Shown: in pieces, positions 52,372 to 63,173 of the stretch | How positions within the stretch are numbered: the stretch's first letter is position 1 | How the letters are laid out: every line of letters starts with the position of its first letter | Assembly (NCBI RefSeq): GCF_025370935.1 | Contig: NC_133477.1 | Span: forward strand, 19,470,164 to 19,534,163 | Direction: 5' to 3' | Length of the DNA: 64,000 nt | From: Choristoneura fumiferana | Lineage: Eukaryota > Arthropoda > Insecta > Lepidoptera > Tortricidae | Notes under the pieces: model-generated | Told to the model about the DNA's origin: nothing | The model's database searches: none | What the model saw: the letters and a program-made list of their open reading frames with translations, nothing else | Made by a program: the position numbers and the translations under genes

Positions 52372-53094
52372 TAAATGTCACTATGACAAGGTTTTATGGT
52401 GCCCTAAGAATGAAATTGTAGGTAAGCGATAGTGTATATTATACGATTATTTTTTTGACTACTATAATAGTACTGTCAATGGAACTAGTGGGAACACATC
52501 TTTTTTGACACACCTTGCACTATCAACGGCTCACAAATTTTATCTATAAATTTGAATTTAGAATGCTATATTTCAGTCAAAATACGAGGAAAAAGCTTTC
52601 GATTAAAGAATTGTTTTTCAACATTCCAATTGTAAATTAGAGTTTTCACTGATAAACAAACACCTTCATAAATTTCCTCTATGCTCAGTATTAATAAAAA
52701 TAAACTGCATCGGTTACAGCGCGGGTACCAGGGTGGCATGAGTTGGCACGAGTTAATATTTCAGCCGACCTCGGGCGAAGACGTGATGTCCCTGCTAACA
52801 TTAAGGCGGATGCACACGTGCGCTGGTCCGCATTCCAAATGGGTTAATTTACACTGGCAACTTTGGTGTTATGATTAGATTTATGTTTCATTCTATTCCA
52901 TTTTGAAACTATTTGGCTCAAGTTTTGGGCTTAAAACAAAACAGATAAGATTTTTGGCGCGCGCGGGTAACAATAATACTACTTCTGGGCTGGTTTATTA
53001 GAGTTTTATGCCTTTTAATACTTTGCATGATTTTAAACCACCGTGAAGTACTCTGTAGTCTAATTGATGGTAAACTATATCACCGTTTATGTAA
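52372..53094. other. Unassigned sequence
   Basis: 52700-52870 is less AT-rich and contains a 65-codon ORF (52681-52878) with no recognised motif. Not called as a gene. Confidence 0.35.
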
Positions 53095-53225
53095 ATATTT
53101 AAATAAATAATTAAATGATAACGGACAATGGACACCAATTAATTGGACGAAGGAAATCAGAAGTACGAGCCCGGATTTGAACCTAAGATGGTTTGCCGTA
53201 TTTCAAACTTATTATTCTACCACGG
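53095..53225 (-). repeat. S3 fragment, degenerate
   Basis: gataacggacaatggacacc, then gagcccggatttgaacctaa: reverse S3 tail and B box regions with the middle missing. Confidence 0.5.
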
Positions 53226-53504
53226 GGTATCCGTTCATTTTGTAACTAACGTTTGGCAACCTGATTCATTTCGCAGCTTTTCATTTCGCAAACTCAAGAA
53301 CGTGTAACTCTTTAGTTAGGATTATAGTTTATTCCGAAACATTTAACATCAGATCTATGTCGTAGAAGCCCTTAAGAGGTCCGTTTCGCTAGGTTAGGTG
53401 TTTTATAGTTTTATAAAAAATCCTGAAATATTTAAATAGTTCGATGAATCAGCTTCCACGTTAGATATTAGTTGGGTAACATTAGTGAACACTACCACGG
53501 CTTT

Positions 53505-53625
53505 TAAACAAAACGTATACATCCAAGACTCAAAAACAAACATTTCCATACTTCTGTCTCGGCTGGAGATCAAACCCAGAAGTTCTGGGTTTATCATTAG
53601 TCATTAGTCAAACTAAATTTTGCCC
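53505..53625 (-). repeat. S3 fragment, degenerate
   Basis: caagactcaaaaacaaacat, then ctgtctcggctggagatcaa and cccagaagttctggg: the central and B box part of reversed S3. Confidence 0.5.
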
Positions 53626-53646
53626 AACACTGCCCAGAACGCCCTC

Positions 53647-53797
53647 AGTGGTCAAGGATTTTAACTACTCTCCGGTAGTCCACCCGTTTTCCAGCACTTT
53701 TGTCTAATAAGAACACCTGCTTAGTAGTCAAGGATTTTCACAAATTTCCTGTCGTCTAACCATTTTCCAGCACTTTTGTCTACTTTTGAACAAGCGC
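53647..53797. repeat. Tandem duplication, about 76-bp unit
   Basis: gtcaaggattttaactactc (53651) recurs as gtcaaggattttcacaaatt (53727); both are followed by ccattttccagcacttttgtct-type sequence. Copies are diverged. Confidence 0.75.
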
Positions 53798-53925
53798 ACT
53801 TTACCAAACCTAAGCACGGGGTTCATAAACAGTTAATGGCTTGAATATAAAGTTGGAAACACGTCCCGTATATTAAATTAGTTAATAATGGCCCAGTAGG
53901 GAACGCGCAGCCCCAGAATGTAATG

Positions 53926-54246
53926 GATAAGTTTTGATTTTAGGAGTCAAAAACGGTTTAATGGTGAGTAATTTTGAAATTGCGCTTGTCTTGTGATGTT
54001 TTAATTCAGTTGCAAAGCTTGCAATTTTAATTTTTGCATTAATACTTCTAAATTTTGTTTGATGGAACACCAAAATGTCAGCTAATCTTGATAAGTTTTG
54101 ATTTTAGGAGTCAAAAACGGTTTAATGGTGAAATTTGAAATTGCGCTTGTCTTGTATGTTTAATTCAGTTGCAAAGCTTGCAATTTTAAATTTTTGCATT
54201 AATACTTCAAAATTTTGTTTGATGGAACACCAAAATGTCAGCTAAC
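53926..54246. repeat. Tandem duplication, 164-bp unit, two copies
   Basis: gataagttttgattttagga at 53926 and again at 54090. Both end gaacaccaaaatgtcagcta. Differences are small indels in homopolymer stretches plus a few substitutions, so the duplication is comparatively recent. Confidence 0.9.
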
Positions 54247-54967
54247 TCTTTTCTTTACTGTACAAAACAAACAGAATTAATAAATAAAAATTACATAAAA
54301 TCTATATAATAAAAATGAATCTAAAATTACACATTATAATTAAATTCAATTAAAAATGAACAAACATTGAGAGATGTGAACTAGGCGAACTTATCCCTTT
54401 GAGAGATCTTTCAAGTTCTGAATGAATGGGATGATTTGGTACCGAGAAATAGTAAATTAAATAGTTAGAGGTAATGAGAGCCACAATACAAAGCTTCAAT
54501 AAATTAACTAAGTATAATAATTGCTTTTTTTTTATTTTTTTTATACCCAACGTTTTTAAAAACTTATTTTACACATACTATTTGAACTGTCGCACCAAGC
54601 CATTGCAAATTTAATTTTTCACTCGCAAAAAACCGGCATTGAATCCCCATTTCATTCATCGCATGTGACCCCAGCCTAAAAATGCAGAAACTTTTTCGCG
54701 TTGAATATTTCCTATTCAATCTCGTTCAAACATGTCAGACAAGACTCCTGCCTGATTCTAGTCTCCTGGTGGCGGCTCTATTGGATTTGCAGCGTTCTTT
54801 CTGCCTTTGACGAAGTGGAGTGAATGGACGAGCAAAATGCGCAGCCCCGGATCTGGGGTTAATGGAATTTAGTTTGTTAGCTCTCGGTCGCCGTTGTTCT
54901 CCTGGTGGCAGGGCTAAGTGGATTTATTATTTTAAGGTGCAGCTGTGAATTCCGTAGGTATAGGTAA
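54247..54967. other. Unassigned sequence
   Basis: AT-rich to 54600, then GC-richer. No gene supported. Confidence 0.35.
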
Positions 54968-55115
54968 TGCCACGAGAGTTGAAGTGAATGATTACACACA
55001 CAGCTACAACATGTCGTGTAATGACAGCAGGATTTTGACATTTCATTCATTCTCCTTTTATGCAATCAGTTCTTTTTGTAGCTGTGTCGAGTCATTCACC
55101 GCAACTCTCGTGGCA
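54968..55115. repeat. Foldback MITE with about 40-bp arms
   Basis: tgccacgagagttgaagtga ... cacacagctacaa (54968-55009) pairs with ttgtagctgtgtcgagtcat ... ctctcgtggca (55076-55115). An ORF spanning it is accidental. Confidence 0.8.
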
Positions 55116-55179
55116 ATATCTATAAATTCGACACAGACCTTGATAAGTTCGTATGTCGGACTCAGTGGAACCCTGTTGC

Positions 55180-55467
55180 AGGGAGCCTCTGCTGTCCTTA
55201 TCAAGTTTTTTTTCGATAAGTGTGGCAAATGCTGACTGCGACAGGGTTCAAAGTAATTTATTGAATCAGGCGTTACTTTGCGGAGGTCCATATCAATGAA
55301 CTAAAAGAATTTCTTTGCTCACCCGCGACCTTACTATAGCTAAGCTTATGCAAAATATGCGTGTTCATGCAGTTCCTCACACACTGTAAGAACACACACA
55401 AATCACACAAACCCATCTATCACCCTACACTGACGCGTTTCGAACTCAACCAGAGCTCATCTTCAGA
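55180..55467 (+). repeat. Family K, longest copy
   Basis: Contains gaatcaggcgttactttgcg, gctcacccgcgaccttacta, gttcatgcagttcctcacac and gacgcgtttcgaactcaacc. Inverted copy 23913-24050 (left part); right part also at 14661-14775. A short hairpin (aaccctgttgcag ... gcgacagggttc) flanks its left side. Confidence 0.72.
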
Positions 55468-55589
55468 GTAACACAATCGTACACCATGCTACCAGTTGCT
55501 AGGTCTAACAAGCAAGAAAATTTAAATTCTTTTAGTTCAGGGTTCAAAGTATTATCTTTATTCAATTTACTGAAAAGTGTGAAATAACC

Positions 55590-55925
55590 AAAATTGACGC
55601 TTTCGAGATGTGGTGCTGGAGAAGTATGCTGCGTATTCCCTGGACTGCGCGTCGAACCATTGTATCGATACTTTGTACACCTTGACCGCAGGAACCCTGA
55701 GAGTCTGGAAAAGCTAATAGTGGTCGGCCAGGCCGATGGAAAAAGGCCACGTGGTCGCTCACCTACCCGATGGTCAGACCTCGTTAGGTCTCTCACCAGC
55801 CTGTCTGTCGCAAGAGCAATAAAGGCTGCCGAAGACAGAAAAACATGGAGAAGCATAGCGCAACGAGCCCACGACCTTCAGCAAATTCAAGCAATGAAGA
55901 TACCGACAAAGAAGAAGAAGACACA
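55590..55925 (+). pseudogene. LINE C (RTE-like) C-terminus with GAA tail
   Basis: Reads across two frames: FEMWCWRSMLRIPWTARRTI (about 55603), then NPESLEKLIVVGQADGKRPR (about 55695), GRSPTRWSDLVRSLT and ARAIKAAEDRKTWRSIAQRA, ending with MKIPTKKKK and a (GAA)n tail. One frame change near 55680 separates the parts. This is the end of the endonuclease-reverse transcriptase type common in Lepidoptera. 5'-truncated and inactive. Confidence 0.82.
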
Positions 55926-56037
55926 CTATGTTGTTAGTTTCAGTAATCTAAGTGTTAGTTATACATAATTTTAAATATTAAATTATTAAATTAATAAATA
56001 GGCATTTCACTACATTATGACACTAGTGGGGGCATGT

Positions 56038-56258
56038 AGTTCACAGGCGGGCCCAGCGGATTGGGAACTTCACACACCATTCAATTGCGTCGCAGGTTAT
56101 ACACGTTTCCTCACGATGTTACTTCACCGTAAAGCTCGTGGTAAATTTTATGGCACATGAATTTCGAAAAGCTCAGAAGTGCGAGCTGGGGTTTGAACCC
56201 ACGATTCTCTGCTAGGCTATAGCATACTTAGGTGAAACCACAAGGCTACCACGGCTTT
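56038..56258 (-). mobile_element. S1 SINE, inverted copy with head
   Basis: gtagttcacaggcgggccca, then accattcaattgcgtcgcag, aagctcgtggtaaattttat, reverse B box gggtttgaacccacg (56188-56202) and reverse A box accacaaggctaccacgg. Only the GATG end is missing. Confidence 0.8.
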
Positions 56259-56277
56259 ACGAACAGTAATGAAATTT

Positions 56278-56412
56278 AAATATCATCATCTTCATATCAA
56301 CTGTAGGCTCCACAGCTGGACATAGGCCTCCCCATAGACCTCCATTTGCTTCGGTTGGAAGTGGCCTGCATCCACCATGAACATGCAGCTTTAACCAGAT
56401 CGTCCGTTCATC
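56278..56412 (-). repeat. LINE B 3' end, inverted
   Basis: atatcatcatcttcatatca, then ctggacataggcctccccat and gcctgcatccaccatgaaca, and agatcgtccgt: reverse of the LINE B end. Confidence 0.72.
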
Positions 56413-57514
56413 TATAACCTGTTTATTTAACAGAATTAGCAAAGCGTTCTCTCTGTTGCACTTTTGCATGCAAATGAAAGGCAAGAAACTGTCAGTGGGC
56501 ATCAACAATCGCACGTCAAGGCGGGCTCGGCTTACATGCCGGTTGTTGGAATATTCGTAATATTTACAACAGTTAGAGGCACCTCAAATAATTAACTTAT
56601 TGATAACATGACATTGTCATTTCATGATTATTCATCTATTAATCATCTATCAATCAAGCCAGGTAAAAATTATTAACCAAAGATAAACACTTGAAACTGT
56701 CCGCACCGTACGAGAGACAGATGTTGACTAAATTTTGACGGGCATGTAAACCCATCTCGTGCTTGTGCATCGTCCTTATCGCTGACCAATTACGAGCATT
56801 CTCTGTTTTCTAGTACTAGCTATGTTAAATAGACAGAGTATAGTTGGTGGACGTCCGCCGTCTCCATTCGAGAACTTTTCGGCCTCAACGGCTATCCTTT
56901 TCTCCGTGCTATATGATCTGTTCACTTCAATAAGCTAATTCACTTGGCTCTGTCTTTGATCCTCCTTCTTCTACGTATCTTCTTATTTTTGATTCGATCT
57001 CGTAGAGAAACCCCGAATATAGCTCTGCCCATAGCTCGCTAAGCAGCTTTAAGCCTCTCGTAAAACATAATTGATAAAATTACTAATTATGAGGAATACT
57101 GTCTTTAGGAATAATATTGACTGCTTATGTTTTTAAGAGCAATGTTATTCAAATGGTGAACAATCGCTCGCCAAATTCAAAACACTTATTTCGACATCTA
57201 ACATGAATTCTTTCAATATAAACCTTGAACAAACAGCCTTAAAGTCTTAGTTTCCCTACACAATATTGAAGTTAATTTACAAAGTCAATTAGAGACTTTA
57301 TACCTGTGTAAATAGGGGATGAATTGCCTTGTTTTGGCGTAAGCTTGTAAATCGCCGACGATTTCCCAGTTCATTTTGCAAATAAAGTTGGTGATAACAA
57401 AGTTTTTGGTGTAATATTGGCCTCCGGAAGTTTGACGTGCTCAGTGGTATCTGCTTCGGTATAGATACCGGCAAAAATATCGTGGGAATTCAGTAACATA
57501 ACGCTTGTACACCT
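56413..57514. other. Unassigned sequence
   Basis: About 1.1 kb without supported features; composition moderately AT-rich. Confidence 0.35.
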
Positions 57515-57797
57515 CCTGTTGGATCTCGGGATCGAAGGCTGGCAAGAGCTGGCTCAAGGTCGTAAAGCATGGCGTAGGTATCTGGTGTTAGAGGCCAAGA
57601 CCAACTTTGGGTCAGTGCGCTCTGAAGTACGAGTGTGGGCTCCACAGAAAACCAGCGTTACTGCACATAATGTGCGGCAACACATGCTGAGTGGAGACCC
57701 TTTTTGGTATCCTGCCGTATCACCAAGTAACTTAGTTTTAGTCTTAGTTTTAGGTGGTACTTATGGAGCTAAAATAAACCTTTCTTTCTTTCTTTCT
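57515..57797 (+). mobile_element. LINE A 3' end including ORF terminus, CTTT tail
   Basis: The plus strand encodes LDLGIEGWQELAQGRKAWRR continuing VLEAKTNFGSV and a stop at about 57624, a plausible LINE polymerase C-terminus. Then the family A landmarks (cacagaaaaccagcgttact, acacatgctgagtggagacc), ctaaaataaacc and (TTTC)n at 57779-57797. This copy ties family A to a coding LINE. Confidence 0.7.
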
Positions 57798-58548
57798 AAC
57801 TAAGTACCTACTTTAATTTAACCCACATTAAGGCTACTGATCACAAACGGAAAGTATTTCAATATGACTACTTTAACTCCATATAAAACATTATTGTTTT
57901 TATTTATTGAAATTTTTCACAAAATTTATTTATTGTTTAACTATTAATTAATTGATTGATTAAAATTTTTAATTAGTATAGTTTTAGTACAATTGGAAAT
58001 CTTATGTACATACTCATATAAAATATAAGCTACATAAGCTACCTATTCGAAAACAAATTGCATCGAATTGTAGCAACGAAGATGCATTTGAATGCACTAT
58101 CATAATTGCTATCTTAGAGTATTAAATGCATCAACTTCAGTTTCCGACGTACCATATCTATAACTGCAAACTTCAGCGTTTACGCAGAAGATATCTTGCC
58201 ACTTTAAAAAGATATTATTACATACCTACTCGTAGCTTCAATTCAATTCAATTCAATTATTTATTTGCATTAAATGTGGTCAACAGAAGGTCTTATAAAT
58301 ATGTATTTTGATATCCAGGCCAGGACACATTTAGCTAAATCATTCATTCATTATTATGCAAACAATTTATACCTATTATTTTCGGGAATTCCCACTGAAT
58401 TTTAAGAAATCTTGAAATATCTATTCAGTTGCTAGTTCTAATGATTTACGTGTGCGCAGCCGCGGGTGAACACTAGTGATAGATATAACAACTTTTGATA
58501 TAACTGTAACATAAGATTTATCAAATGTAGCATTATACCAAATACAAG
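57798..58548. other. AT-rich, unassigned, with an inverted LINE tip
   Basis: 58228-58262 (cttcaattcaattcaattca followed by attatttatttgc) is the reverse of a LINE tail with an AATTG-type repeat. The rest is unassigned. Confidence 0.4.
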
Positions 58549-58765
58549 CCGTTACCCGCGACTCCGTCCGCATTGAATTCGGTTATCGCTATCCCGCGGG
58601 AACTATCAAATTTTTCGCGATAAAAACTATCCTATGTCCTTCCCCGGGACTCAAACTATCTATATACCGAATTCCATCTAAATCGATTCAGCGGTTTAGA
58701 CGTGATGGAGTAACAAACAAACAAACAGACTGACAAACTTTCTCGTTTATAATATTAGTGGGATT
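58549..58765. repeat. Family Z copy
   Basis: agccgttacccgcgactccg, then gaattcggttatcgctatcc, gattcagcggtttagacgtg and an end reading ttataatattagtggga. Confidence 0.72.
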
Positions 58766-58799
58766 AGCATTACAGAAAATTATGCTAAAATTGATCATT

Positions 58800-58985
58800 A
58801 GCGGAAGGAAAACATCGTGTGGAAAACTGGACATATCTGCGAAGCAATTCAATGGTGAATTTGTACCTATATGTGCTTGTGCGTAACACCTTAGAGGTTT
58901 TTCCGAACCGGTGGTAGTTTTTTTTTACATTCTCAAGCCCCAAGTCCTCTCATTCTAAGATGGCTGAGATGATGACTATTCGTTT
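58800..58985 (+). repeat. S1 fragment, diverged
   Basis: gcggaaggaaaacatcgtgt, then gcgaagcaattcaatggtga, and near the end agtcctctcattctaaga with gagatgatgac. The gtgggaactacgg block has decayed. Confidence 0.6.
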
Positions 58986-59307
58986 ACTAAATAAATTGAT
59001 CAATGACCTAAATGCATGTTACAATTAACGTAAAAATACTCTGACCCGAATCTCGCTGCGGTCAGGAACCAGGATTAATTTCCAGTCCCTTCGCAAAATT
59101 TGTGTAAAATGTCACTTTCCTTGTCTGAACGACGGCATATTAAACGAAAAAGGACCCAATGTGACGGCTTGCAATTAATACTCGTATTGATTTTAAGGTC
59201 CACGATTGTAGAAGACCCTTTTTCGTGTTTCCGTTGAATTGTGTGTGGTGGAAAAAACTGAATTGACAGTAAAGGTAATTACAACAAATGTGGCAGACAA
59301 AAATCGG
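58986..59307. other. Unassigned sequence
   Basis: Nothing recognised. Confidence 0.3.
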
Positions 59308-59500
59308 CCAAATGCGAGTCAGACTCGCGCACCGACGGTTCCGTAGAAATTTAAGATTAAGACTAAGATTAAGATTGATTTATTTGCCAACATGAACAAT
59401 ACAGGATAGGCACACAGAATACAAATAAACAATAAACTAATAAAAAATGCGTTTGCCAGTCCCTTGCACTGTGTGGCAAAAGGAAAGGAACAGGTGTGGG
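59308..59500 (-). repeat. Inverted LINE tip with TTAATC-type tail
   Basis: 59308-59350 has the repeat block gccaaatgcgagtcagactc and gacggttccgtag. 59350-59385 is an aagattaagactaagattaa tract followed by gatttatttgccaacatgaa, which reversed reads as a LINE end with a hexamer tail. Confidence 0.5.
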
Positions 59501-60175
59501 AATTTGTAGGTAAATCAATCAATATTAGAAAAATTAAGACTTATTATGGGTTATGCTATAAGAACTCTACAGTCACACCAAATGCCAAGTTTCTAGGACA
59601 GCCAAAAGTGACCAAAGTAAAAGCAAAAGTAGTAAGTAAAGGTAGTAAAGTAAGTAGTTTTGATTCCCCAACAAACTTAGAAGTTTCATTTTTTCATTAC
59701 TTCATGGGGTAGGCTGACCTGACTATTTGATAACCGACTGTAGCTAGGGGGGTTATGGTTTTATCTGACCGCTACACATCTAAACTAACACAATCCTCTG
59801 ACTAAAAGGTGACCTTTTATTGGAGTCTTCCAAGAAAAGAGAAAAACGCTTTTTCCTGAGGAAAAAAGTGCAACTGCACGGACAAAGTTACAAACAGTTT
59901 ACAAGCATCGTGCTCAAGATTTAAAAGTTTCTGTATAGTGCACGGCACAGCTTTGTATCTGGCCAGAGAAATTGTAGCTTATTAAAAGAAAGCTTTGTTC
60001 TTGCGTGTATTCATATTAACTGGATAGTTTGAAATGTAAATAAAGCTAATCGCAGCTTTGTACGCATAAACCATTGGATCCGGCAGCACTTTGCATATTC
60101 TTCGATGTCGGTGGGTTTTTGGCGCATTTCCGTATTCCGAACTCTACACTGAAAAAAAAAAGATAGCTGAACTAA
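59501..60175. other. Unassigned sequence
   Basis: The 82-codon ORF at 59464-59712 is Lys/Val/Ser-rich through a simple agtaa-type repeat (59620-59655) and is not supported. Confidence 0.35.
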
Positions 60176-60251
60176 GATTGGTTTTTTGGAATCTTTTTGT
60201 ATTTTTTATTTCAATTCCAAATTTTTACTTTTACGGTCATCCCGTAAAACT
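60176..60251 (-). repeat. S2 3' portion
   Basis: ggttttttggaatctttttg, then ttttacggtcatcccgtaaa, almost identical to 43012-43072. The tRNA-like head is absent. Confidence 0.75.
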
Positions 60252-60439
60252 AGCTGAACTAGTTTGGCTACTCGACGTTTAGCCAAAATTTACTAATTAG
60301 GAACCAAAATTATGCTAATATTGCAAAACTGGTTCACCTTACTTTTAGCTACTACATGCCTTAGTTTTGCAGTCACTCAAGTTAATATGTTATTATGTTA
60401 CAAGCAACAACTTTTTTGTTACTGTTAACAATTTTTTAT

Positions 60440-60655
60440 TCAGTGTATCGAGCGAAGAATCTCCAAGCGTAGCACTTTCTAAGGACCACGTCTCAGAGCC
60501 ATATAATTATCATCGGCAACACAGACTAATTGAAGACTCACTTCACTCGTCTTCTGGCACTGCGGGAATCCCGACAAGAAGACACCACGAAGTTTCTCGA
60601 ACGCTGTCCGTTCGAGTTGAATTCTTCGGGCCACCTCTTTGACGAAAACATCAAA
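60440..60655 (-). pseudogene. LINE B internal fragment, inverted
   Basis: The minus strand reads SAFEKLRGVFLSGFPQCQKT and then FNQSVLP, and LETWSLES, matching the region at 43475-43570 and 37890-37990. It lacks the C-terminal end and tail, so it is truncated on both sides. Confidence 0.68.
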
Positions 60656-60679
60656 ATTTTTGGGATGAATTAATTCTAA

Positions 60680-61372
60680 GCGTTTCCACCAGAGATGTGC
60701 GATGTGTTGCGAGGAATTTGTTTTTCATATAGAAACGCTTCATTTGCCTAGTCTGGCTCCGCTCCACTGTTTCCACCCGAACAGTGCTGTGCGAAGATAG
60801 CGTTAAATGTTAAGGGGCTATCCGAGGTTTTCATCGATTTTTGACAAGTTTTGAATCTTATCTCCTACTTTTGCACTACAGATAGAATTATGAATCAAAC
60901 GGCTATCGGTTCTCCAATAATTTATCTCCATTTTTGTTTAACGGATTTTGAAAAAAAAACAATACCTCATTTTGTATGTTTTTTTAAACATTGTCTGAAA
61001 AAACACTTATTTCGTATCTCTTTTGGCGTGAGAGATCTAACATATACGAAATCTACATATTTGGGTTCGTTTTTGACGTGTCTAAAAACTGGTCGAGGGT
61101 TTTCATTTGAAACTAATTAACACAAAAGTTATGGCCAGAAAACCAGTTTTTTGGCCTAAAATTGTTCAACTTTGATGCCGAATATCTCGAAAACAATGAA
61201 CTTTAAAGTAAATATGGGATACTATATTGCTTAAAGACGTTGTTGTTAATATAATAAGCTACAAAAATCATTAGAAAACTAAGGGATTCAGATCGAAGGT
61301 CATTGGGGCATGGGATCCCCTTAAATGAAGTGTTTCTATTGGTTCATGAAAACACATTCCTCGATATAACTT
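60680..61372. mobile_element. Foldback MITE X, split by a TTAA element
   Basis: The left side has gcgaggaatttgtttttcat and agaaacgcttcattt (60708-60745). The right side has aaatgaagtgtttctattgg and aacacattcctcg (61324-61363), its near complement. The stretch between includes the TTAA-flanked insert. Confidence 0.65.
60814..61320. mobile_element. TTAA-flanked element of 507 bp
   Basis: TTAA stands at both boundaries (60810-60813, 61321-61324). The ends read ggggctatcc and ggatcccc, so inverted terminal identity is short (GGGG, then weak). TTAA duplication is the signature of piggyBac-type insertion. The interior lacks a transposase; the 89-codon ORF inside is not supported. The insert splits MITE X, which supports a real insertion. 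Confidence 0.6.
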
Positions 61373-61529
61373 CCTTTGTCGTCCTTTATAAAGATCTTAT
61401 TGTAATTTGAACTTCAAACTCTATCGTAAATGAAATAAAGTATGATGTTCATATATCAAAAATTCAAAAATTTGACTTGGGCGTTAGGAGGATATTACAG
61501 TATTATAAAAAGCAAACAAATAAGTTTTA

Positions 61530-61670
61530 GGGGCTGTTTCACCATCCATTGATTAGTGTTAACTGGCGGTTAGGTGTGATGCCGTCTCTATTTGTTTTGT
61601 TCGAAAAGACGGAGACGGCATCACATTTAACCGTTGGTTAACGCTAATCAATGGATGGTGAAACAGCCCC
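61530..61670. mobile_element. MITE T with TTA target duplication, copy 2
   Basis: Near-perfect palindrome: ggggctgtttcaccatccat ... atggatggtgaaacagcccc, meeting at gatgccgtctct / gacggcatcac. TTA on both sides (61527-61529, 61671-61673). Better preserved than 34125-34272. Confidence 0.9.
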
Positions 61671-61821
61671 TTAGACTATCGCGGTCATTACTTGTTTTAT
61701 GATTTAAATTCGGGTCTTGTTCCACGTGATCATGGCGCATGCAACTGTGCCGAAACATCGAGCTTCTCTAAAATCAAGGTACGCTTAAAAAAACTCGAAT
61801 TTAAATCATAAAGCAAATAAG
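61671..61821. mobile_element. Foldback P2, deleted copy
   Basis: ttagactatcgcggtcatta, then ttatgatttaaattcgggt at left, catggcgcatgcaactgtgc and aaatcaaggtacgc in the middle, and actcgaatttaaatcataaa at right. The inner left arm has been lost. It abuts MITE T. Confidence 0.75.
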
Positions 61822-62471
61822 TTCACTAAAGTTTAATTATTATTAAAATTGTGGCTCACTCATGGGTCTGTAATGAATATTAAGCAAAAGTTACTTAAAA
61901 AGAGACGTTATAATATTCCATAAGAATGCTGTAAACAAAGTGAGGTTAGAGTTTAGGATAAATGGTATTTTTACGGCACCAGGTGCGAAAAGAACAGTTT
62001 ACGAGTCTTCCCTCGTAAAAGTCTATTAAACAATTGTAATACTATAAAAATGAGGTTTAACGCCGACAGGTTTATGGCAGGGATTAAAATTATTTTGTAA
62101 CGATTTCATAATAATAAATGAGCATAAATTGTTTGCTATTATAATTAAACGCATGAGATGTAAAAGTTAGTGATTAATTTAAATTTCTGTAACAAAAAAA
62201 AATGGGCTATAAGAGGCACATAAAAAACCTACCGGTTCGGAAAAACATCTGTTATGAACCTAGCAAGAAACTGAATGAGGTATATTTTTTTCAAACCGGT
62301 CTAAAACATTATTTACCAAACTACATCACAAGTATTTAGAGCAACACAATTTGGAACGCAGTAGATTCGCTATTAGAAGTAAGGGATCGCCAATGCGGAT
62401 CGAAATGATTTCCAAACACCAATGTCCATGATATAATAATTAATTTTATAATACGCCTTAGAAATTTGACA
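61822..62471. other. Unassigned AT-rich sequence
   Basis: Nothing recognised. Confidence 0.35.
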
Positions 62472-62609
62472 TACAGTCAGCAGCAGAAGAAGATGAGCAG
62501 TTGTGATGCTCAAAATGATCTGAACGCTCTCTCATTACCTTGGCATTAGAATCGTGTGTAGATCATTTTGTGTACTGTAACCGCTCATCCACTTCCACTG
62601 CTGACTACG
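62472..62609. mobile_element. Palindromic MITE Y
   Basis: tacagtcagcagcagaagaa ... caaaatgatct pairs with agatcattttgtg...ccacttccactgctgacta. Arms of about 55 bp with mismatches around a 30-bp centre. It is a common lepidopteran MITE type in my memory; single copy here. Confidence 0.82.
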
Positions 62610-63173
62610 TCTTAGCCAATACAGATTGTAGTCATTCATAATCAATTTGCAAGCCAGCTCTTCCAAACAATCTTTTGTCTATGCGTAATCAACGCATGCT
62701 AGTCTGAAATACTATTCATTTTCCACACATTTTCGCAAACCAAAAGCGAGCAGAACTATCAAAGCGCCATTCTGATGTCTCATTGCAACTGAGCTAGTGG
62801 TTCACGTTCAAATTCGTTGGCGAACCGCCATGCTTGGCCGCTAACACAGCTACAACTCCAAACAGCCTAAGCGACAAGTCGCTAACCAGTTTCACTCTAT
62901 TTATCGCAATTGAGCAGGGTTCAAAATGGATATGCGAAGGTTCGGCCTTAAACTGTTTTAGGTTGGGACAGTCTCTATATAACTAAGTGGCTGTACGGAT
63001 TTCCCAAGCGACGGTGATGTTGATCATAACTTGCATCAGTTTGAAAAGTGGGAAGTGTATTCGCACGTAATGTTTAAGAGTTATGGCAATTAAATGTTAC
63101 CTGTGATTTGAAAAGTATCTAATCAAGATAAAGAAAAAATATAAAAAACATTTAACTACTGTGAGATTCACTC
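62610..63173. other. Unassigned sequence
   Basis: Nothing recognised. Confidence 0.35.

Noticed and set aside
52300..52480. Inverted repeat spanning the N gap
   Set aside because: Sequences on the two sides of the gap do not pair convincingly, and the gap size is unknown.
54945..55235. 96-codon plus-strand ORF
   Set aside because: Runs through both arms of a foldback MITE and into family K.
55446..55856. 136-codon minus-strand ORF
   Set aside because: Shadow of the LINE C coding end on the plus strand.
59464..59712. 82-codon Lys-rich ORF
   Set aside because: Derives partly from a simple agtaa-type repeat beside a LINE tip.
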